A DNA stretch of 42,237 nucleotides from positions 1 to 42,237 of the forward strand of contig USDT01000025.1 of NCBI GenBank assembly GCA_900553465.1, in the 5' to 3' direction. Shown in pieces: positions 18,185 through 29,977 of this stretch (position 1 is the first letter of the stretch; each line of letters starts with the position of its first letter). This stretch comes from an uncultured Prevotella sp. (lineage in GTDB: Bacteria > Bacteroidota > Bacteroidia > Bacteroidales > Bacteroidaceae). A model generated the notes under the pieces. The model saw only the letters and a program-made list of their open reading frames with translations. It made no database searches and was not told the DNA's origin. A program made the translations under genes and the position numbers.

Positions 18185-19602
18185 CCTTCGTATTCGAAAT
18201 CGCAGTTCTTGTACCTGTCGCTCATCCTGACGTATGTTTTCTTTATTTTGTCAACAACCCAGTCATGCAAGAACTTGTCGCGCTCCTTCTCCAGCACCAC
18301 ATTCTTCATCACCTGATAGTCCTCGGTGATTGTTGCACGGTGAGCATCGGTACGGCTCTTGAGCTTGATGAGCGCACATACGGTCTTGCCCTGGCTGTTG
18401 AGCATTTCGAAAGCGTTGGAAACCTCTCCAACCTTCAGTTTCTCCACCTCGCGGGCAACCTCTGTAGGAAGATCCTGCATGCGGAAACGCGAAGTACGTC
18501 CTTCGGCAGATATGTATGACATCACGCCGTTGTTGTTGCGTGTATCCTTGTCATCAGAAACAAATGTAGCAGCTTCCTCGAATGTATATTTGCCTCCACG
18601 TATCTCGTCGGCAAGTGAATCGAGCCGGTGAGTCATCTCCTGGATGGCAGCGTCAGACACCTTCGGCTTGCGCAGAATGTGACGAACCTTTATCTTGTCA
18701 CCGCGCTTATCGATGAGCTGTATGATATGATATCCGAACTCAGACTCCACAATCTTGGATATCTTCTTGGGGTCGGTAAGGTTGAAAGCCACGTTGGCAA
18801 ATGCCGGATCGAGATAACCACGTCCAACATAGTCCATCTCACCACCCTGTCGTGCCGTACCCGGATCCTCAGAATAAAGACGTGCCAGCGTTGCGAAAGT
18901 TGTCTCTCCGCTCATCACACGCTCTGTATATGCGCGCAGATCATCCTTCACACGGTTGATTTCTTCCTGCTCAATCTTCGGCTGCTTGGTTATGATTTCC
19001 ACCTCAACCTCAGTAGGAACGAGCGGCAGACTGTCTTCCGGCAGGTCGTGGAAATAGCGACGAACGTCGGCCGGAGTGACTGTAATGTCGGCCACAAGCT
19101 GCTTTTTCATAAGATTTATGAGCTGACTGTTCTTGAACTCGTCGTGCAGTTCCTGACGCATCTGCGATATGGACGACTTGCGGTATTCCTCAAGTTTCTC
19201 ACGCGAACCGGCCACCTGAATCCAACGGTTTATCTGTTCGTCGATGGCTCTTGCCACTTCTGACTCAGAAACCTCGATAGAGTCGAGTTCTGCCTGATGC
19301 AGGAACAGTTTCTGCACAGCGAGCTGCTCAGGTATGGCACAGTCGGGATTGCCGCGCCACTTGATGCCTTCGGCCTCGCCCTGGAGGCGCATCATTTCGA
19401 CATCAGACTTGAGTATGGGTTCATCGCCCACAATCCATATCACCTCATCGGCAATGCTGCTTTCCGGTATCTCCACCTTCTGGGCTGTTGCCACGGAGTC
19501 GCTGTCGGCACCTTCGCGCGCAACAGTTCCGGCCGTAACGCTCACGCCGGTGAGAAACACGGCTGCCAGCAAACCGGTATAGATGTTAATCAGTTTTCTC
19601 AT
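18172..19602 (-). CDS. surA: periplasmic peptidyl-prolyl isomerase, SurA-like
   Basis: Parvulin-type chaperone for folding outer membrane proteins. The 476-residue product has a signal peptide (about 1-25), a SurA N-terminal helical domain (about 50-190), one rotamase domain (about 197-300, containing FATLARLYSEDPGTARQGG and FGYHIIQL) and a second, more divergent one (about 303-417). This two-parvulin layout matches SurA. The gene starts 38 nt after the preceding isomerase gene and has its own -7 box in that gap. SurA is assigned by architecture; orthology to E. coli surA is inferred. Confidence 0.87.
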   Translation of the reverse strand: MRKLINIYTGLLAAVFLTGVSVTAGTVAREGADSDSVATAQKVEIPESSIADEVIWIVGDEPILKSDVEMMRLQGEAEGIKWRGNPDCAIPEQLAVQKLFLHQAELDSIEVSESEVARAIDEQINRWIQVAGSREKLEEYRKSSISQMRQELHDEFKNSQLINLMKKQLVADITVTPADVRRYFHDLPEDSLPLVPTEVEVEIITKQPKIEQEEINRVKDDLRAYTERVMSGETTFATLARLYSEDPGTARQGGEMDYVGRGYLDPAFANVAFNLTDPKKISKIVESEFGYHIIQLIDKRGDKIKVRHILRKPKVSDAAIQEMTHRLDSLADEIRGGKYTFEEAATFVSDDKDTRNNNGVMSYISAEGRTSRFRMQDLPTEVAREVEKLKVGEVSNAFEMLNSQGKTVCALIKLKSRTDAHRATITEDYQVMKNVVLEKERDKFLHDWVVDKIKKTYVRMSDRYKNCDFEYEGWVR

Positions 19603-19628
19603 TATATTCTGTTTAGTTTAAATATCGG

Positions 19629-19636
19629 CAAAGATA
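19629..19636 (-). promoter_or_regulatory. internal -7 box ahead of the SurA-like gene
   Basis: Reads TATCTTTG on the minus strand, 26 nt before the start codon and just past the stop codon of the upstream isomerase gene. A TTG at 19661-19663 is slightly too distant for a normal -33. It could drive surA-ostA-small ORF-mutL independently of guaB. Confidence 0.45.
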
Positions 19637-19640
19637 TGTG

Positions 19641-21062
19641 TCAGTGCTTGTTGACAGTGGCAAGCACATCCTTGTTGACTGTTACGGCATATTTTCTTCT
19701 CAGCTCAGCCACCCATTGCTTTTCGAGCTGCTCCTGATAGTCAGCCACCACGAGTTCGCGTACGTCCTCGTAAGACTTGGGCGCCTTGAGCACCTTGCCA
19801 TATACAGCAGGTATGGGATATTCGGCAGGCGGAGTGACAATTGTGTCGGCCTTGAACACCATCTTGTCCACAAGCGCGTTCTCACCTTTCTTGAATATAC
19901 CTTTCACCACTTTCACGCGTATGATGCTGTCGTTGAACACCTTGCGCAGGGTGTCGGCCCAGTTCTTGAAGTCCACTTTCTTCACAGCTTTCTTCACAGC
20001 CTCTATGTCAGCCTCATCCTTTACGAAATAAGCGATGCCCTTATAGCGCGGTTCGTCCCAACGGTATTTCTTCTTGTTCTTCTTGAAACAACGCTCCAGT
20101 CCTTTCTCATCAGAAGCAGCCTTCTCCCAGACTGTGCGGTTGCTTATCTCATAGAGCAGCAGTCCGTCGTGATACTCGCGTATGAGATTCTTCAGGTTCG
20201 GGTCGGCAGCCTCCATCTCGGCAGCCTTACGGTCGAGCAGTTCGTCGGGAGTGACGGGCGGTACCGAAGCCTTGGCGATGGAGTCAATGTTCTGTGTGAT
20301 GATGCGCTCGCGCACTCCACGCTGGTCAACGAAGCGCAGAATATCGGCATGCACAGAGTCGTAGGGGAAGAACATGCCTTTGTCCTCGAGCAGCACGATG
20401 TGATAGCCGGCCGGCGAAAGGAACGGTTTGCTCATCTCGCCCTTCTTCAGCGAATATACCACATCCTCAAACTCCTTGAGTGTCTGACCCTTTTGCAGCC
20501 ATGGCAGGCGTCCGCCCTCCACAGCCGAACGACGGTCGTCAGAGCACTTACGTGCCAGTTCGGCAAAGTCAGCGCCCGCAGTAAGGGCGTTGTATATAGA
20601 ATCGATGCGCACCTTTGCCTTCTGTTGTGCGTCGGCCGGTGCGTTCTGTCTCAGTCCAATCAATATGTGGGCCGGCTTCACAAGTCCGCCGGTCGAGTCG
20701 ATGCGTGCCTGCGTTGCCTTATACACCTTCCAAGCCTCTCTCTCGAGGTCGTCGTTGCTGATGAACGAAGGGCGTATCTGCTGGTTGCGATAAAGCAGGA
20801 ATTCTGATCTGAAATTCTTCGTGGTGTCAATGCCGGCATCAACGGCAGCCTGCACCTTCAGTTTGTAGTTGATAAAAAGATCGACATAATCGTCCACGCT
20901 TTTCTTGTCAACCACTGTTTCCGAGTTGTTTTTATTGTAGGAATATTCAAACTCCGAACGTGTTACCGGCTGTCCATTTATGGTCATTATCACCGGGTCG
21001 TTCTGAGCGTTTGCAATGCTTCCGGAAAGAAGCATTGCAAACATCAGTATATTGAATTTCAT
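19641..21062 (-). CDS. periplasmic peptidyl-prolyl isomerase, PpiC/parvulin type
   Basis: Second parvulin-type chaperone in the cluster. From Met at 21062 the product is 473 residues with a clean signal peptide (1-19, ending ANAQ). One clear rotamase domain lies at about 128-230 (KPAHILIGL, FAELARKCSDDRRSAVEGG, AGYHIVLLED). The C-terminal half (about 240-473) looks like a degenerate second rotamase plus a helical tail. An upstream in-frame ATG at 21092 would add ten mostly polar residues before the signal peptide; the shorter start follows an A-rich leader and is preferred. It is 43 nt after guaB. The client proteins are unknown, presumably outer membrane proteins. Confidence 0.85.
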   Translation of the reverse strand: MKFNILMFAMLLSGSIANAQNDPVIMTINGQPVTRSEFEYSYNKNNSETVVDKKSVDDYVDLFINYKLKVQAAVDAGIDTTKNFRSEFLLYRNQQIRPSFISNDDLEREAWKVYKATQARIDSTGGLVKPAHILIGLRQNAPADAQQKAKVRIDSIYNALTAGADFAELARKCSDDRRSAVEGGRLPWLQKGQTLKEFEDVVYSLKKGEMSKPFLSPAGYHIVLLEDKGMFFPYDSVHADILRFVDQRGVRERIITQNIDSIAKASVPPVTPDELLDRKAAEMEAADPNLKNLIREYHDGLLLYEISNRTVWEKAASDEKGLERCFKKNKKKYRWDEPRYKGIAYFVKDEADIEAVKKAVKKVDFKNWADTLRKVFNDSIIRVKVVKGIFKKGENALVDKMVFKADTIVTPPAEYPIPAVYGKVLKAPKSYEDVRELVVADYQEQLEKQWVAELRRKYAVTVNKDVLATVNKH

Positions 21063-21105
21063 TATTGTTCTATTGTTTTTTCTGAAAGTCATTCGTCCTT
21101 CAGGA

Positions 21106-23340
<2,235 letters not shown>

Positions 23341-23378
23341 AAACAAACATCCCGCCCGGATTCATACCGGACGGGATG
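23341..23378 (-). terminator. intrinsic terminator of recQ
   Basis: On the minus strand a 12-bp stem (arms 23367-23378 and 23348-23359, one G-T pair, 7-nt loop) is followed by a T-rich run (TTTGTTTTGTG), about 43 nt past the recQ stop codon. It likely ends the tig-clpP-clpX-recQ transcripts. Confidence 0.6.
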
Positions 23379-23420
23379 CTTATTCGAAATATAATAAAGA
23401 ACGCCTGATTATCCACACCG

Positions 23421-25598
23421 TCAGTTACCCATTTCGGACAGGAACTTTATGCGGACAAGACGTATGTCGTTCTCCGAACTGTCGTCGCCGAGCTCCTCAA
23501 GCGCCACATCAATGTCGTCGGTCTCGCTTTCGCGGAAGTATTCGTATATGTCGTCGATGTGGTCGGCATCCATCACGTCGTCAAGGAAATAGTCGATGTT
23601 GAGTTTAGTGCCGCTGTAAACTATGGCCTCAATCTCGTCGAGCAGTTCCTCAAAGTCGAGTCCCTGGGCCGAAGCTATGTCGTCGAGAGGTATCTGCCGG
23701 TCGATGCTCTGTATTATCTTAACCTTCAGCATCGACTTCTTTGCCACCGTGCGTACGCGCAGCTCTTCGGGACGCTCTATCTCGTTCTCCTCGCAGTGGC
23801 GCTTTATGAGGTCGCAGAACTCGCGGCCGTATCGCTTTGCCTTACCTATGCCCACGCCCTGTATGTTCTGCAATTCCTCTATCGTGACGGGATACATCGT
23901 GGCCATCTGTTCGAGCGAAACATCCTGGAAGATGACATATCCGGGCAGTCCCATCTTCTTGGCCACCTTCTTGCGCAGGTCTTTCAACATAGAATAGAGC
24001 TCCGGATCGAGCGCTGCACCGGTGCGGTCGCCGCCCTCATCATCGTAATTCTCGTTAAACTCAGTATCCTCAACAATCATGAACGACGTAGGGTTCTTTA
24101 TGAACTTGCGGCCCTCCGACGTGATGCGAAGTACTCCGTAGTTCTCCACCTCCTTGTCGAGATAACCGGCTATGAGTGCCTGACGTATCACCGGGTTCCA
24201 TATCTTCGGGTCTTCATCCTCGCCGGAACCGAACTCCTCAAGTCTGTCATGCTTGTGTGAGATTATCTCGTCGGTGGCTCTTCCCTTCACGAAGTCGACG
24301 AGATAGGCCTGCTGGAACGACTCCTTTATGGCCACAACGGCCTTGAGTATGATGAGCAATGCTTCCTTACCCTCGCGCTTCTCCTTGGGATGCAGACAGT
24401 TGTCGCAGTTGCCGCAGTTGTCCTGCTTGTACTCCTCGCCGAAGTAATGCAGCAACATCTTGCGCCTGCATACCGACGACTCGGCATAAGCGGCCGTCTC
24501 CTGAAGCAGCTGTTTGCCTATGTCCTGCTCGGCAACTGGTTTGCCTTCCATGAACTTCTCAAGTTTCTGCAGGTCCTGATAGGCGTAGAAGGCAATACAG
24601 AGCCCCTCGCCTCCGTCGCGTCCGGCGCGTCCGGTCTCCTGATAATAACCCTCAAGGCTCTTCGGAATGTCGTAGTGTATGACAAAGCGCACGTCTGGTT
24701 TGTCGATGCCCATGCCGAAAGCTATGGTGGCGACAATGACGTCTATGCGTTCCATGAGGAAGTCGTCCTGTGTCTGCGAGCGCGTGGCAGAATCGAGACC
24801 TGCATGATACGGCGCGGCCTTTATCTCGTTGGCCTGGAGCACCGCAGCGAGTTCCTCCACCTTCTTGCGCGATATGCAATAAACTATGCCGCTCTTTCCG
24901 GCATTATGCTTGATGAATTTTATTATCTGTTTGTCGATGTCCTTCGTCTTCTGTCTCACTTCGTAATAGAGGTTGGGACGGTTGAAGGAGCTTTTGAATT
25001 CGCGGGCGTTCACTATACCGAGGCTTTTCTTGATGTCGGTTCTCACCTTATCGGTGGCCGTGGCCGTAAGAGCTATGACCGGCGCCGCGCCTATCTTTGC
25101 TATTGTCGGACGTATGTTGCGGTATTCGGGGCGGAAATCATGTCCCCATTCTGATATACAGTGAGCTTCGTCTATGGCGTAGAACGATATCTTTATTGAC
25201 TTGAAGAATTCGAGATTGTCCTCCTTGTTCAACGACTCCGGAGCCACATACAGCAGCTTGGTCTTTCCGCTGTGCACATCGTCCATCACCTGCTGTATCG
25301 CCGCCTTGTTGAGCGACGAATTCAGATAATGAGCCACTCCGCTTTCCTCACTCAGCCCGTTGATCACATCCACCTGGTTTTTCATAAGTGCGATGAGCGG
25401 TGATACGACAATGGCCGTACCTTCCATTATGAGTGACGGCAGCTGATAGCACAAACTCTTACCGCCACCCGTGGGCATGAGCACAAACGTGTCGTTGCCG
25501 TCGAGCAGATTGTGTATGATGGCTTCCTGATCGCCCTTAAACTTGTCAAAACCGAAATAGCGTTTCAGTTCTTCGTTAAGATTAGCTTTAGATGTCAT
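23421..25598 (-). CDS. recQ: ATP-dependent DNA helicase RecQ
   Basis: Superfamily 2 3'-5' helicase for recombination and replication-fork repair. The 725-residue product has Walker A PTGGGKS (42-48), DEAH (143-146), the motif VI segment QETGRAGRDG (320-329), the four-cysteine zinc site (Cys377, 395, 398, 401), an RQC winged helix (about 410-500) and an HRDC domain (about 533-605). A further helical tail (about 610-725) makes it longer than E. coli RecQ (609 residues) and resembles the C-terminal extension of other Bacteroidota RecQs. It lies 81 nt after clpX and is the last gene of the tig-clpP-clpX-recQ cluster. Confidence 0.95.
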   Translation of the reverse strand: MTSKANLNEELKRYFGFDKFKGDQEAIIHNLLDGNDTFVLMPTGGGKSLCYQLPSLIMEGTAIVVSPLIALMKNQVDVINGLSEESGVAHYLNSSLNKAAIQQVMDDVHSGKTKLLYVAPESLNKEDNLEFFKSIKISFYAIDEAHCISEWGHDFRPEYRNIRPTIAKIGAAPVIALTATATDKVRTDIKKSLGIVNAREFKSSFNRPNLYYEVRQKTKDIDKQIIKFIKHNAGKSGIVYCISRKKVEELAAVLQANEIKAAPYHAGLDSATRSQTQDDFLMERIDVIVATIAFGMGIDKPDVRFVIHYDIPKSLEGYYQETGRAGRDGGEGLCIAFYAYQDLQKLEKFMEGKPVAEQDIGKQLLQETAAYAESSVCRRKMLLHYFGEEYKQDNCGNCDNCLHPKEKREGKEALLIILKAVVAIKESFQQAYLVDFVKGRATDEIISHKHDRLEEFGSGEDEDPKIWNPVIRQALIAGYLDKEVENYGVLRITSEGRKFIKNPTSFMIVEDTEFNENYDDEGGDRTGAALDPELYSMLKDLRKKVAKKMGLPGYVIFQDVSLEQMATMYPVTIEELQNIQGVGIGKAKRYGREFCDLIKRHCEENEIERPEELRVRTVAKKSMLKVKIIQSIDRQIPLDDIASAQGLDFEELLDEIEAIVYSGTKLNIDYFLDDVMDADHIDDIYEYFRESETDDIDVALEELGDDSSENDIRLVRIKFLSEMGN

Positions 25599-25679
25599 AG
25601 AGTTTATTTAGAATGAAAGGTAGAAAGCTGCAGAGCAGACTTTAAAGCAACAGATGGTCATCATGCGTCAGGAACCGGT

Positions 25680-26921
25680 TCAGGCTACAACCGGTCCGCG
25701 CAGATGCGATTTGTCAAGCTGACTCTTGGCATAATCAAGAGTCACTTCAAACGTATTGATGTGCTTGGACGGAACTTCGAACATGGCATCGGTCATGACC
25801 GACTCCACGATAGAACGCAGTCCGCGCGCACCCAATTTGTATTCCACAGCCTTGTCGACGATGAAATCGAGCGCCTCCTCGGTGAAGTCGAGCTTTATGC
25901 CGTCCATTTCGAACAGCTTGCAATACTGCTTCACAATGGAGTTCTTCGGTTCAACGAGTATGCGGCGGAGGGCCGCACGGTCGAGCGGATCGAGATATGT
26001 GAGCACCGGCAGACGGCCGATGATCTCAGGTATGAGTCCGAACGACTTGAGGTCTTGCGGAAGAATGTATTTCATTATGTTCTCCTTGTCTATCTTGTGG
26101 GCGTTGCGCACGGTGTTGAATCCCACCACTCCGGTGTTCATACGCTGTGCAATCTTGCGCTCGATGCCGTCGAACGCTCCTCCACAGATGAAAAGGATGT
26201 TGTGCGTGTCAACGTGTATGTAGTCCTGGTCGGGATGTTTGCGCCCACCCTTCGGCGGCACGTTGACCATCGTTCCCTCAAGAAGCTTGAGCAGTCCCTG
26301 CTGCACTCCCTCGCCGCTCACATCACGCGTGATGCTCGGGTTGTCGCTCTTGCGGGCTATCTTGTCTATCTCGTCGATGAAGACAATGCCACGCTCGGCA
26401 GCGGCCAGATCATAATCGGCCACCTGGAGCAGACGGCTCAGGATGCTTTCCACGTCCTCGCCCACATAGCCGGCCTCTGTAAAGACAGTAGCATCGACGA
26501 TGGTGAAAGGCACATCTAGCAACTTTGCTATGGTGCGAGCCATGAGAGTCTTGCCCGTTCCGGTGCTGCCCACCATTATGATGTTGCTCTTCTCTATTTC
26601 CACACCGCCGTCGTCCTTCGGTTGTTGCAGACGTTTGTAGTGGTTGTATACGGCAACCGAAAGATAGCGTTTGGCCGCGTCCTGACCGATAATGTACTGG
26701 TCGAGGAAATCCTTTATCTCCTTCGGCTTCGGTACTTTCTTTATCTTGAACTTTTCGCCGGTGTCGGCAGCGGAGCCGTTCTTGCCGAGAAGTCCGGTAG
26801 ACTCCACAATCTGATAGGCCGATACGGCGCAATCCTCACAGATGAAACCGTCGAGGCCTGTTATCAGCAGTTTGACATCCTTCTCGCTTCTTCCACAGAA
26901 GCTGCATACTTTTTTTGGCAT
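25680..26921 (-). CDS. clpX: ClpX, ATPase subunit of the ClpXP protease
   Basis: AAA+ unfoldase that recognises substrates and feeds them to ClpP. The 413-residue product has the N-terminal zinc-binding domain (Cys6, Cys9, Cys28, Cys31), Walker A GSTGTGKT (118-125), Walker B VFIDEID (180-186), a pore loop GYVGED (151-156) and the ClpP-docking IGF-type segment, seen here as TGVVGFNTV in the large AAA domain. Domain order and length are standard. It follows clpP by 86 nt with no promoter box in the gap. Confidence 0.97.
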   Translation of the reverse strand: MPKKVCSFCGRSEKDVKLLITGLDGFICEDCAVSAYQIVESTGLLGKNGSAADTGEKFKIKKVPKPKEIKDFLDQYIIGQDAAKRYLSVAVYNHYKRLQQPKDDGGVEIEKSNIIMVGSTGTGKTLMARTIAKLLDVPFTIVDATVFTEAGYVGEDVESILSRLLQVADYDLAAAERGIVFIDEIDKIARKSDNPSITRDVSGEGVQQGLLKLLEGTMVNVPPKGGRKHPDQDYIHVDTHNILFICGGAFDGIERKIAQRMNTGVVGFNTVRNAHKIDKENIMKYILPQDLKSFGLIPEIIGRLPVLTYLDPLDRAALRRILVEPKNSIVKQYCKLFEMDGIKLDFTEEALDFIVDKAVEYKLGARGLRSIVESVMTDAMFEVPSKHINTFEVTLDYAKSQLDKSHLRGPVVA

Positions 26922-27007
26922 TCTATGTCTTTATGTCTTTAGAGATGTTTCTTATTTTTTGTATTCACGGTCTGCGGCACGGCGGCCACATGACACGCGT
27001 GTGTCGA

Positions 27008-27685
27008 TTATTTATCGGCCGCACCCTTACGTTTCATCACCGCGTCAATCATGCCGTACTCCTTGGCTTCGGCTGCCGTCATCCAGTAGTTGCGGTCGCT
27101 GTCCTGCCATACCTTCTCAAACGGAGTGTGCGAATGTTCGGAGATGATGGTGTAAAGTTCTTTCTTGAACTTCTGTATCTCGCGTGCCTCGATCTCGATA
27201 TCAGAAGCCTGTCCCTGCACACCGCCGAGAGGCTGGTGTATCATGACGCGGCTGTGGGTGAGCGCAGTGCGCTTTCCTTCCTGACCTGCCACGAGAAGCA
27301 CGGCCGCCATAGACGCCGCCATGCCGGTACACATCGTAGCCACATCGCTCTCGACAAACTGCATGGTGTCGTATATGCCCAGACCTGCAGTCACACTGCC
27401 GCCGGGAGAGTTGATGTAAATATTGATATCCATCGAGCTGTCCACAGAGTCGAGATAAAGAAGCTGTGCCTGGAGCACATTGGCTGTATAATCGTTGATT
27501 TCTGTTCCGAGGAAAATGATGCGGTCGGCCATCAGGCGTGAGAAGACGTCGAGCTGTGTCACGTTGAGCTGTCTTTCTTCAAGAATATAAGGATTGAGAT
27601 ATCCGGACTGTGCCCTCACCACTTCGTCGAAAGCCAGACCGTTTATACCAAGATGACCTGTGGCATACTTTCTAAAATCGTTCAT
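27008..27685 (-). CDS. clpP: ClpP, protease subunit of ClpXP
   Basis: Serine peptidase that forms the double-heptamer proteolytic chamber. The 225-residue product carries Ser125 in GMAASMAAVLL, His150 in RVMIHQPLGG and the probable third catalytic residue Asp195 in KVWQDSDR. It has an N-terminal extension of about 30 residues compared with E. coli ClpP, normal in Bacteroidota. Its -7 box is in the loop of the inverted repeat that ends tig, so it may be transcribed separately from tig. Confidence 0.97.
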   Translation of the reverse strand: MNDFRKYATGHLGINGLAFDEVVRAQSGYLNPYILEERQLNVTQLDVFSRLMADRIIFLGTEINDYTANVLQAQLLYLDSVDSSMDINIYINSPGGSVTAGLGIYDTMQFVESDVATMCTGMAASMAAVLLVAGQEGKRTALTHSRVMIHQPLGGVQGQASDIEIEAREIQKFKKELYTIISEHSHTPFEKVWQDSDRNYWMTAAEAKEYGMIDAVMKRKGAADK

Positions 27686-27740
27686 ACTATGACAATAATA
27701 TATTTATTATATTCAAAAAAACTGATTAATAAATATACAG

Positions 27741-27812
27741 AAAAAGAGGTTATCGACTCTTTTCTGCAAATTATCTTACACAAAGATAGAAAAAAAAGTC
27801 GATAACCTCTTA
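27741..27812 (-). terminator. terminator of tig with a long loop
   Basis: Perfect 15-bp arms at 27797-27811 and 27744-27758, followed on the minus strand by five T residues; four further A-T pairs extend the stem inward. The loop (about 27764-27790) contains a second hairpin, TATCTT/AAGATA, and the clpP -7 box. It begins 27 nt after the tig stop codon. Confidence 0.6.
27781..27788 (-). promoter_or_regulatory. -7 box for clpP-clpX-recQ
   Basis: Reads TATCTTTG on the minus strand, inside the loop of the tig terminator. Predicted transcript start is near 27774, giving a leader of about 90 nt before clpP. No clear -33 box is visible; the terminator arm occupies that position. Confidence 0.5.
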
Positions 27813-27838
27813 AAAAAGAAGTTTTTTTTCAAATTTAT

Positions 27839-29197
27839 TTATTTCATCAACTCGTTGAATTCGTCGAGAGTAACAGTCTTCTCCTCGAGTGCCACAACAC
27901 CCTTCAATGCTTCAACAAGTTTCTTCTCAACTGCATTGTCAACGAAGTTGGCTGCGTTGTCGCGCTTCTTCAGCATTTCGTCAGCATAGTTCTCGAGATA
28001 TTCCTCAGGAACGTTGTTCATGCCATACTGTGCGAACTGCATGCGTGCAGCCTCTTTGGCAGCGGCCTTGACGTCAGCATCCTCAACCTTGATGTTGTTG
28101 GCAGCAACGAGCTGCTCCTTGATAAGGTGCCACTTGAGCTGTTTGATGCTCTCGTCGTAGTTCTTCTCTACGTATTCCTCGCCCTTATCCTTGTTGTTAA
28201 GGAGCATGACACGCTTGAGGAGAGCGTCCGGGAATGTGAGTTCGCCCACTGTATCCTCAGCATACTTGCGTACGTCGATGAGGAACTTGTAGTCGCTGTT
28301 GGCCTGGAGCTGCGGTTTGAGTCCTTCAGCAATCTTGCCGCGGAATTCCTCTACGCTCTTCACTGTGTCCTTGCCGAACACCTGATCGAACATTTCCTGA
28401 TTTACCTCAGCCTTCTTGAAGCGGCTTATTTCAATAACCTGATAGCTGAAGTCAGACTCCATTGTCTTGGCAGCCTCACGGTCGATCTTGAGCAGGCTTG
28501 ACACTTCTGCGTCGTTCTCCGGATAAGCCTTGCGCGGGTTGAAGGCGATGATGTCGCCCGGTTTTGCGTTGTCGAAGAGTTTCTTCTGGTCTTCCACCTT
28601 TATATATTCAGGCATCATAACAGCACCTTCCACTGTTATACCGCCTTCCTTAGTGTTGCCTTCAGCGTCGAGCTCGCGCAGATCACCCTTCAGCATGTCG
28701 CGCTGTTCGCCGTTGTAGCAGTCAGCCTTCTCATAGCTTCCCATCTGGCTTGCAAACATATCAACCTGCTGGTCGATGAGTTTGTCGTCAGCCTCGATGT
28801 TGTAGTAAGCAATCTTTGTGTCTCCGTTGAGCTCGATCTTGAACTCAGGAGCAACGGCGATGTCGAACATGAAAGTATAAGGACCGTCCTTTTCGATATC
28901 TACCGGTTCCTGCTTTTCAGAAGGAAGAGGCTCGCCGAGCATCTGTATCTTGTTGTCCTTTATATACGTGTAAATGGCTTCTCCCACGAACTTGTTAAGG
29001 GCGTCCATCTTTACAGATGCGCCGAACTGCTTCTTAATAAGGCCCATCGGCACCATTCCGGGGCGGAAGCCTGGGAAGTTCGCTTTCTTACGATAGTCTT
29101 TCAAAGTCTTTTCTACATTGTCTTTGAAATCGGCTTCTTCAACGGTGATGGTCATGAGACCATTCACTTTGTCGGGATTCTCAAATAAAATGTTCAT
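27839..29197 (-). CDS. tig: trigger factor, ribosome-associated chaperone
   Basis: Chaperone that binds nascent chains at the ribosome exit tunnel. The 452-residue product has the ribosome-docking signature GFRPG (43-47) in its N-terminal domain (about 1-125), a divergent FKBP-like middle domain (about 150-250) and a long helical C-terminal domain. Length is normal for the family. The proline isomerase domain is weakly conserved, as is common in Bacteroidota. It has its own -7 box and is followed by a terminator, yet sits in the conserved order tig-clpP-clpX. Confidence 0.93.
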   Translation of the reverse strand: MNILFENPDKVNGLMTITVEEADFKDNVEKTLKDYRKKANFPGFRPGMVPMGLIKKQFGASVKMDALNKFVGEAIYTYIKDNKIQMLGEPLPSEKQEPVDIEKDGPYTFMFDIAVAPEFKIELNGDTKIAYYNIEADDKLIDQQVDMFASQMGSYEKADCYNGEQRDMLKGDLRELDAEGNTKEGGITVEGAVMMPEYIKVEDQKKLFDNAKPGDIIAFNPRKAYPENDAEVSSLLKIDREAAKTMESDFSYQVIEISRFKKAEVNQEMFDQVFGKDTVKSVEEFRGKIAEGLKPQLQANSDYKFLIDVRKYAEDTVGELTFPDALLKRVMLLNNKDKGEEYVEKNYDESIKQLKWHLIKEQLVAANNIKVEDADVKAAAKEAARMQFAQYGMNNVPEEYLENYADEMLKKRDNAANFVDNAVEKKLVEALKGVVALEEKTVTLDEFNELMK

Positions 29198-29250
29198 TTC
29201 TGATTTGATTTTCTTATATTCGTTTATTGTTTATTTTCATTCCGAAAGTG

Positions 29251-29258
29251 CAAAATTA
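29251..29258 (-). promoter_or_regulatory. -7 box for tig, with adjacent palindrome
   Basis: Reads TAATTTTG on the minus strand, about 54 nt before the tig ATG. A perfect palindrome TTATTA-GTG-TAATAA (29263-29277) fills the spacer region upstream. It could be an operator, or chance in A/T-rich DNA. Confidence 0.45.
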
Positions 29259-29422
29259 CTCATTATTAGTGTAATAACCTAACATAAGAATGAAAATTTT
29301 GTTTTTTTACCACTTATGAAAGCGGTATGCGGAAGAGGCCGCACGGCATGCCGGCAACATCGCCATGCGCGGCATAACGACCCGTGACGCATGGGGCAAC
29401 GGGCCGGCGGGTACAGAAAAAT

Positions 29423-29962
29423 TCAGATTGTGAGCTGCGAGACAACGCTTCCGTCGAGCCGGCGGATGGTCATCACACCGTCGTCGTAGAGTGCGAAAGT
29501 GGGTTCGCGGTCTTCCTTCGGGAAGGTGACCGAGCCGGTGTTGCACACCACGCATCCGTCGTGGCGCTCAAGTTTCCACAGATGTGTGTGACCATAGACA
29601 AACACGTCGTGGCGGCACACTGGCATGTTGCCCTCGTTGTAGATGTGACCGTGGGTGATGAATATGCGGCGACGGCCGTCGACCACCACGGCATAGTCGG
29701 CCATGATGGGAAACTTCAGGAGCATCTGATCGACCTCCGAGTCGCAGTTACCCCTCACAGCCACGATGTCAGAACTCATTGCATTGAGCCTTGCAGCGAC
29801 TGCCGCAGGGTTTATATCGTCCGGTATGCGGTTGCGCGGACCGTAGTTTATGATGTCGCCAAGCAGCAGAAGCATGTCGCAATGCTCGGCAGCGTAGAAG
29901 TCGAGAGCGCGTTCCAAACGGCCGATAGAGCCGTGGATGTCCGACAGGAGCATGTATTTCAT
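29423..29962 (-). CDS. YfcE/MJ0936-type metallophosphoesterase
   Basis: Predicted cytoplasmic two-metal phosphodiesterase. The 179-residue product contains all expected ligands: Asp8 and His10 (SDIHGS), Asp36 (LLGDIINYGPR), Asn72 (GNCD), His104 (THGH) and His125 plus His127 (GHTH). Length and motif order match the small YfcE family, whose natural substrates are poorly defined. It starts 15 nt after lptB and is likely co-transcribed with it; no functional link between the two can be read from the sequence. Confidence 0.88.
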   Translation of the reverse strand: MKYMLLSDIHGSIGRLERALDFYAAEHCDMLLLLGDIINYGPRNRIPDDINPAAVAARLNAMSSDIVAVRGNCDSEVDQMLLKFPIMADYAVVVDGRRRIFITHGHIYNEGNMPVCRHDVFVYGHTHLWKLERHDGCVVCNTGSVTFPKEDREPTFALYDDGVMTIRRLDGSVVSQLTI

Positions 29963-29977
29963 CTGTCCGTAGCTTTG

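Noticed and set aside
29335..29370. GC-rich hairpin after the phosphoesterase gene as a terminator
   Set aside because: The stem needs a 3-nt bulge and has no T-tract on the exit side, so it was not called.
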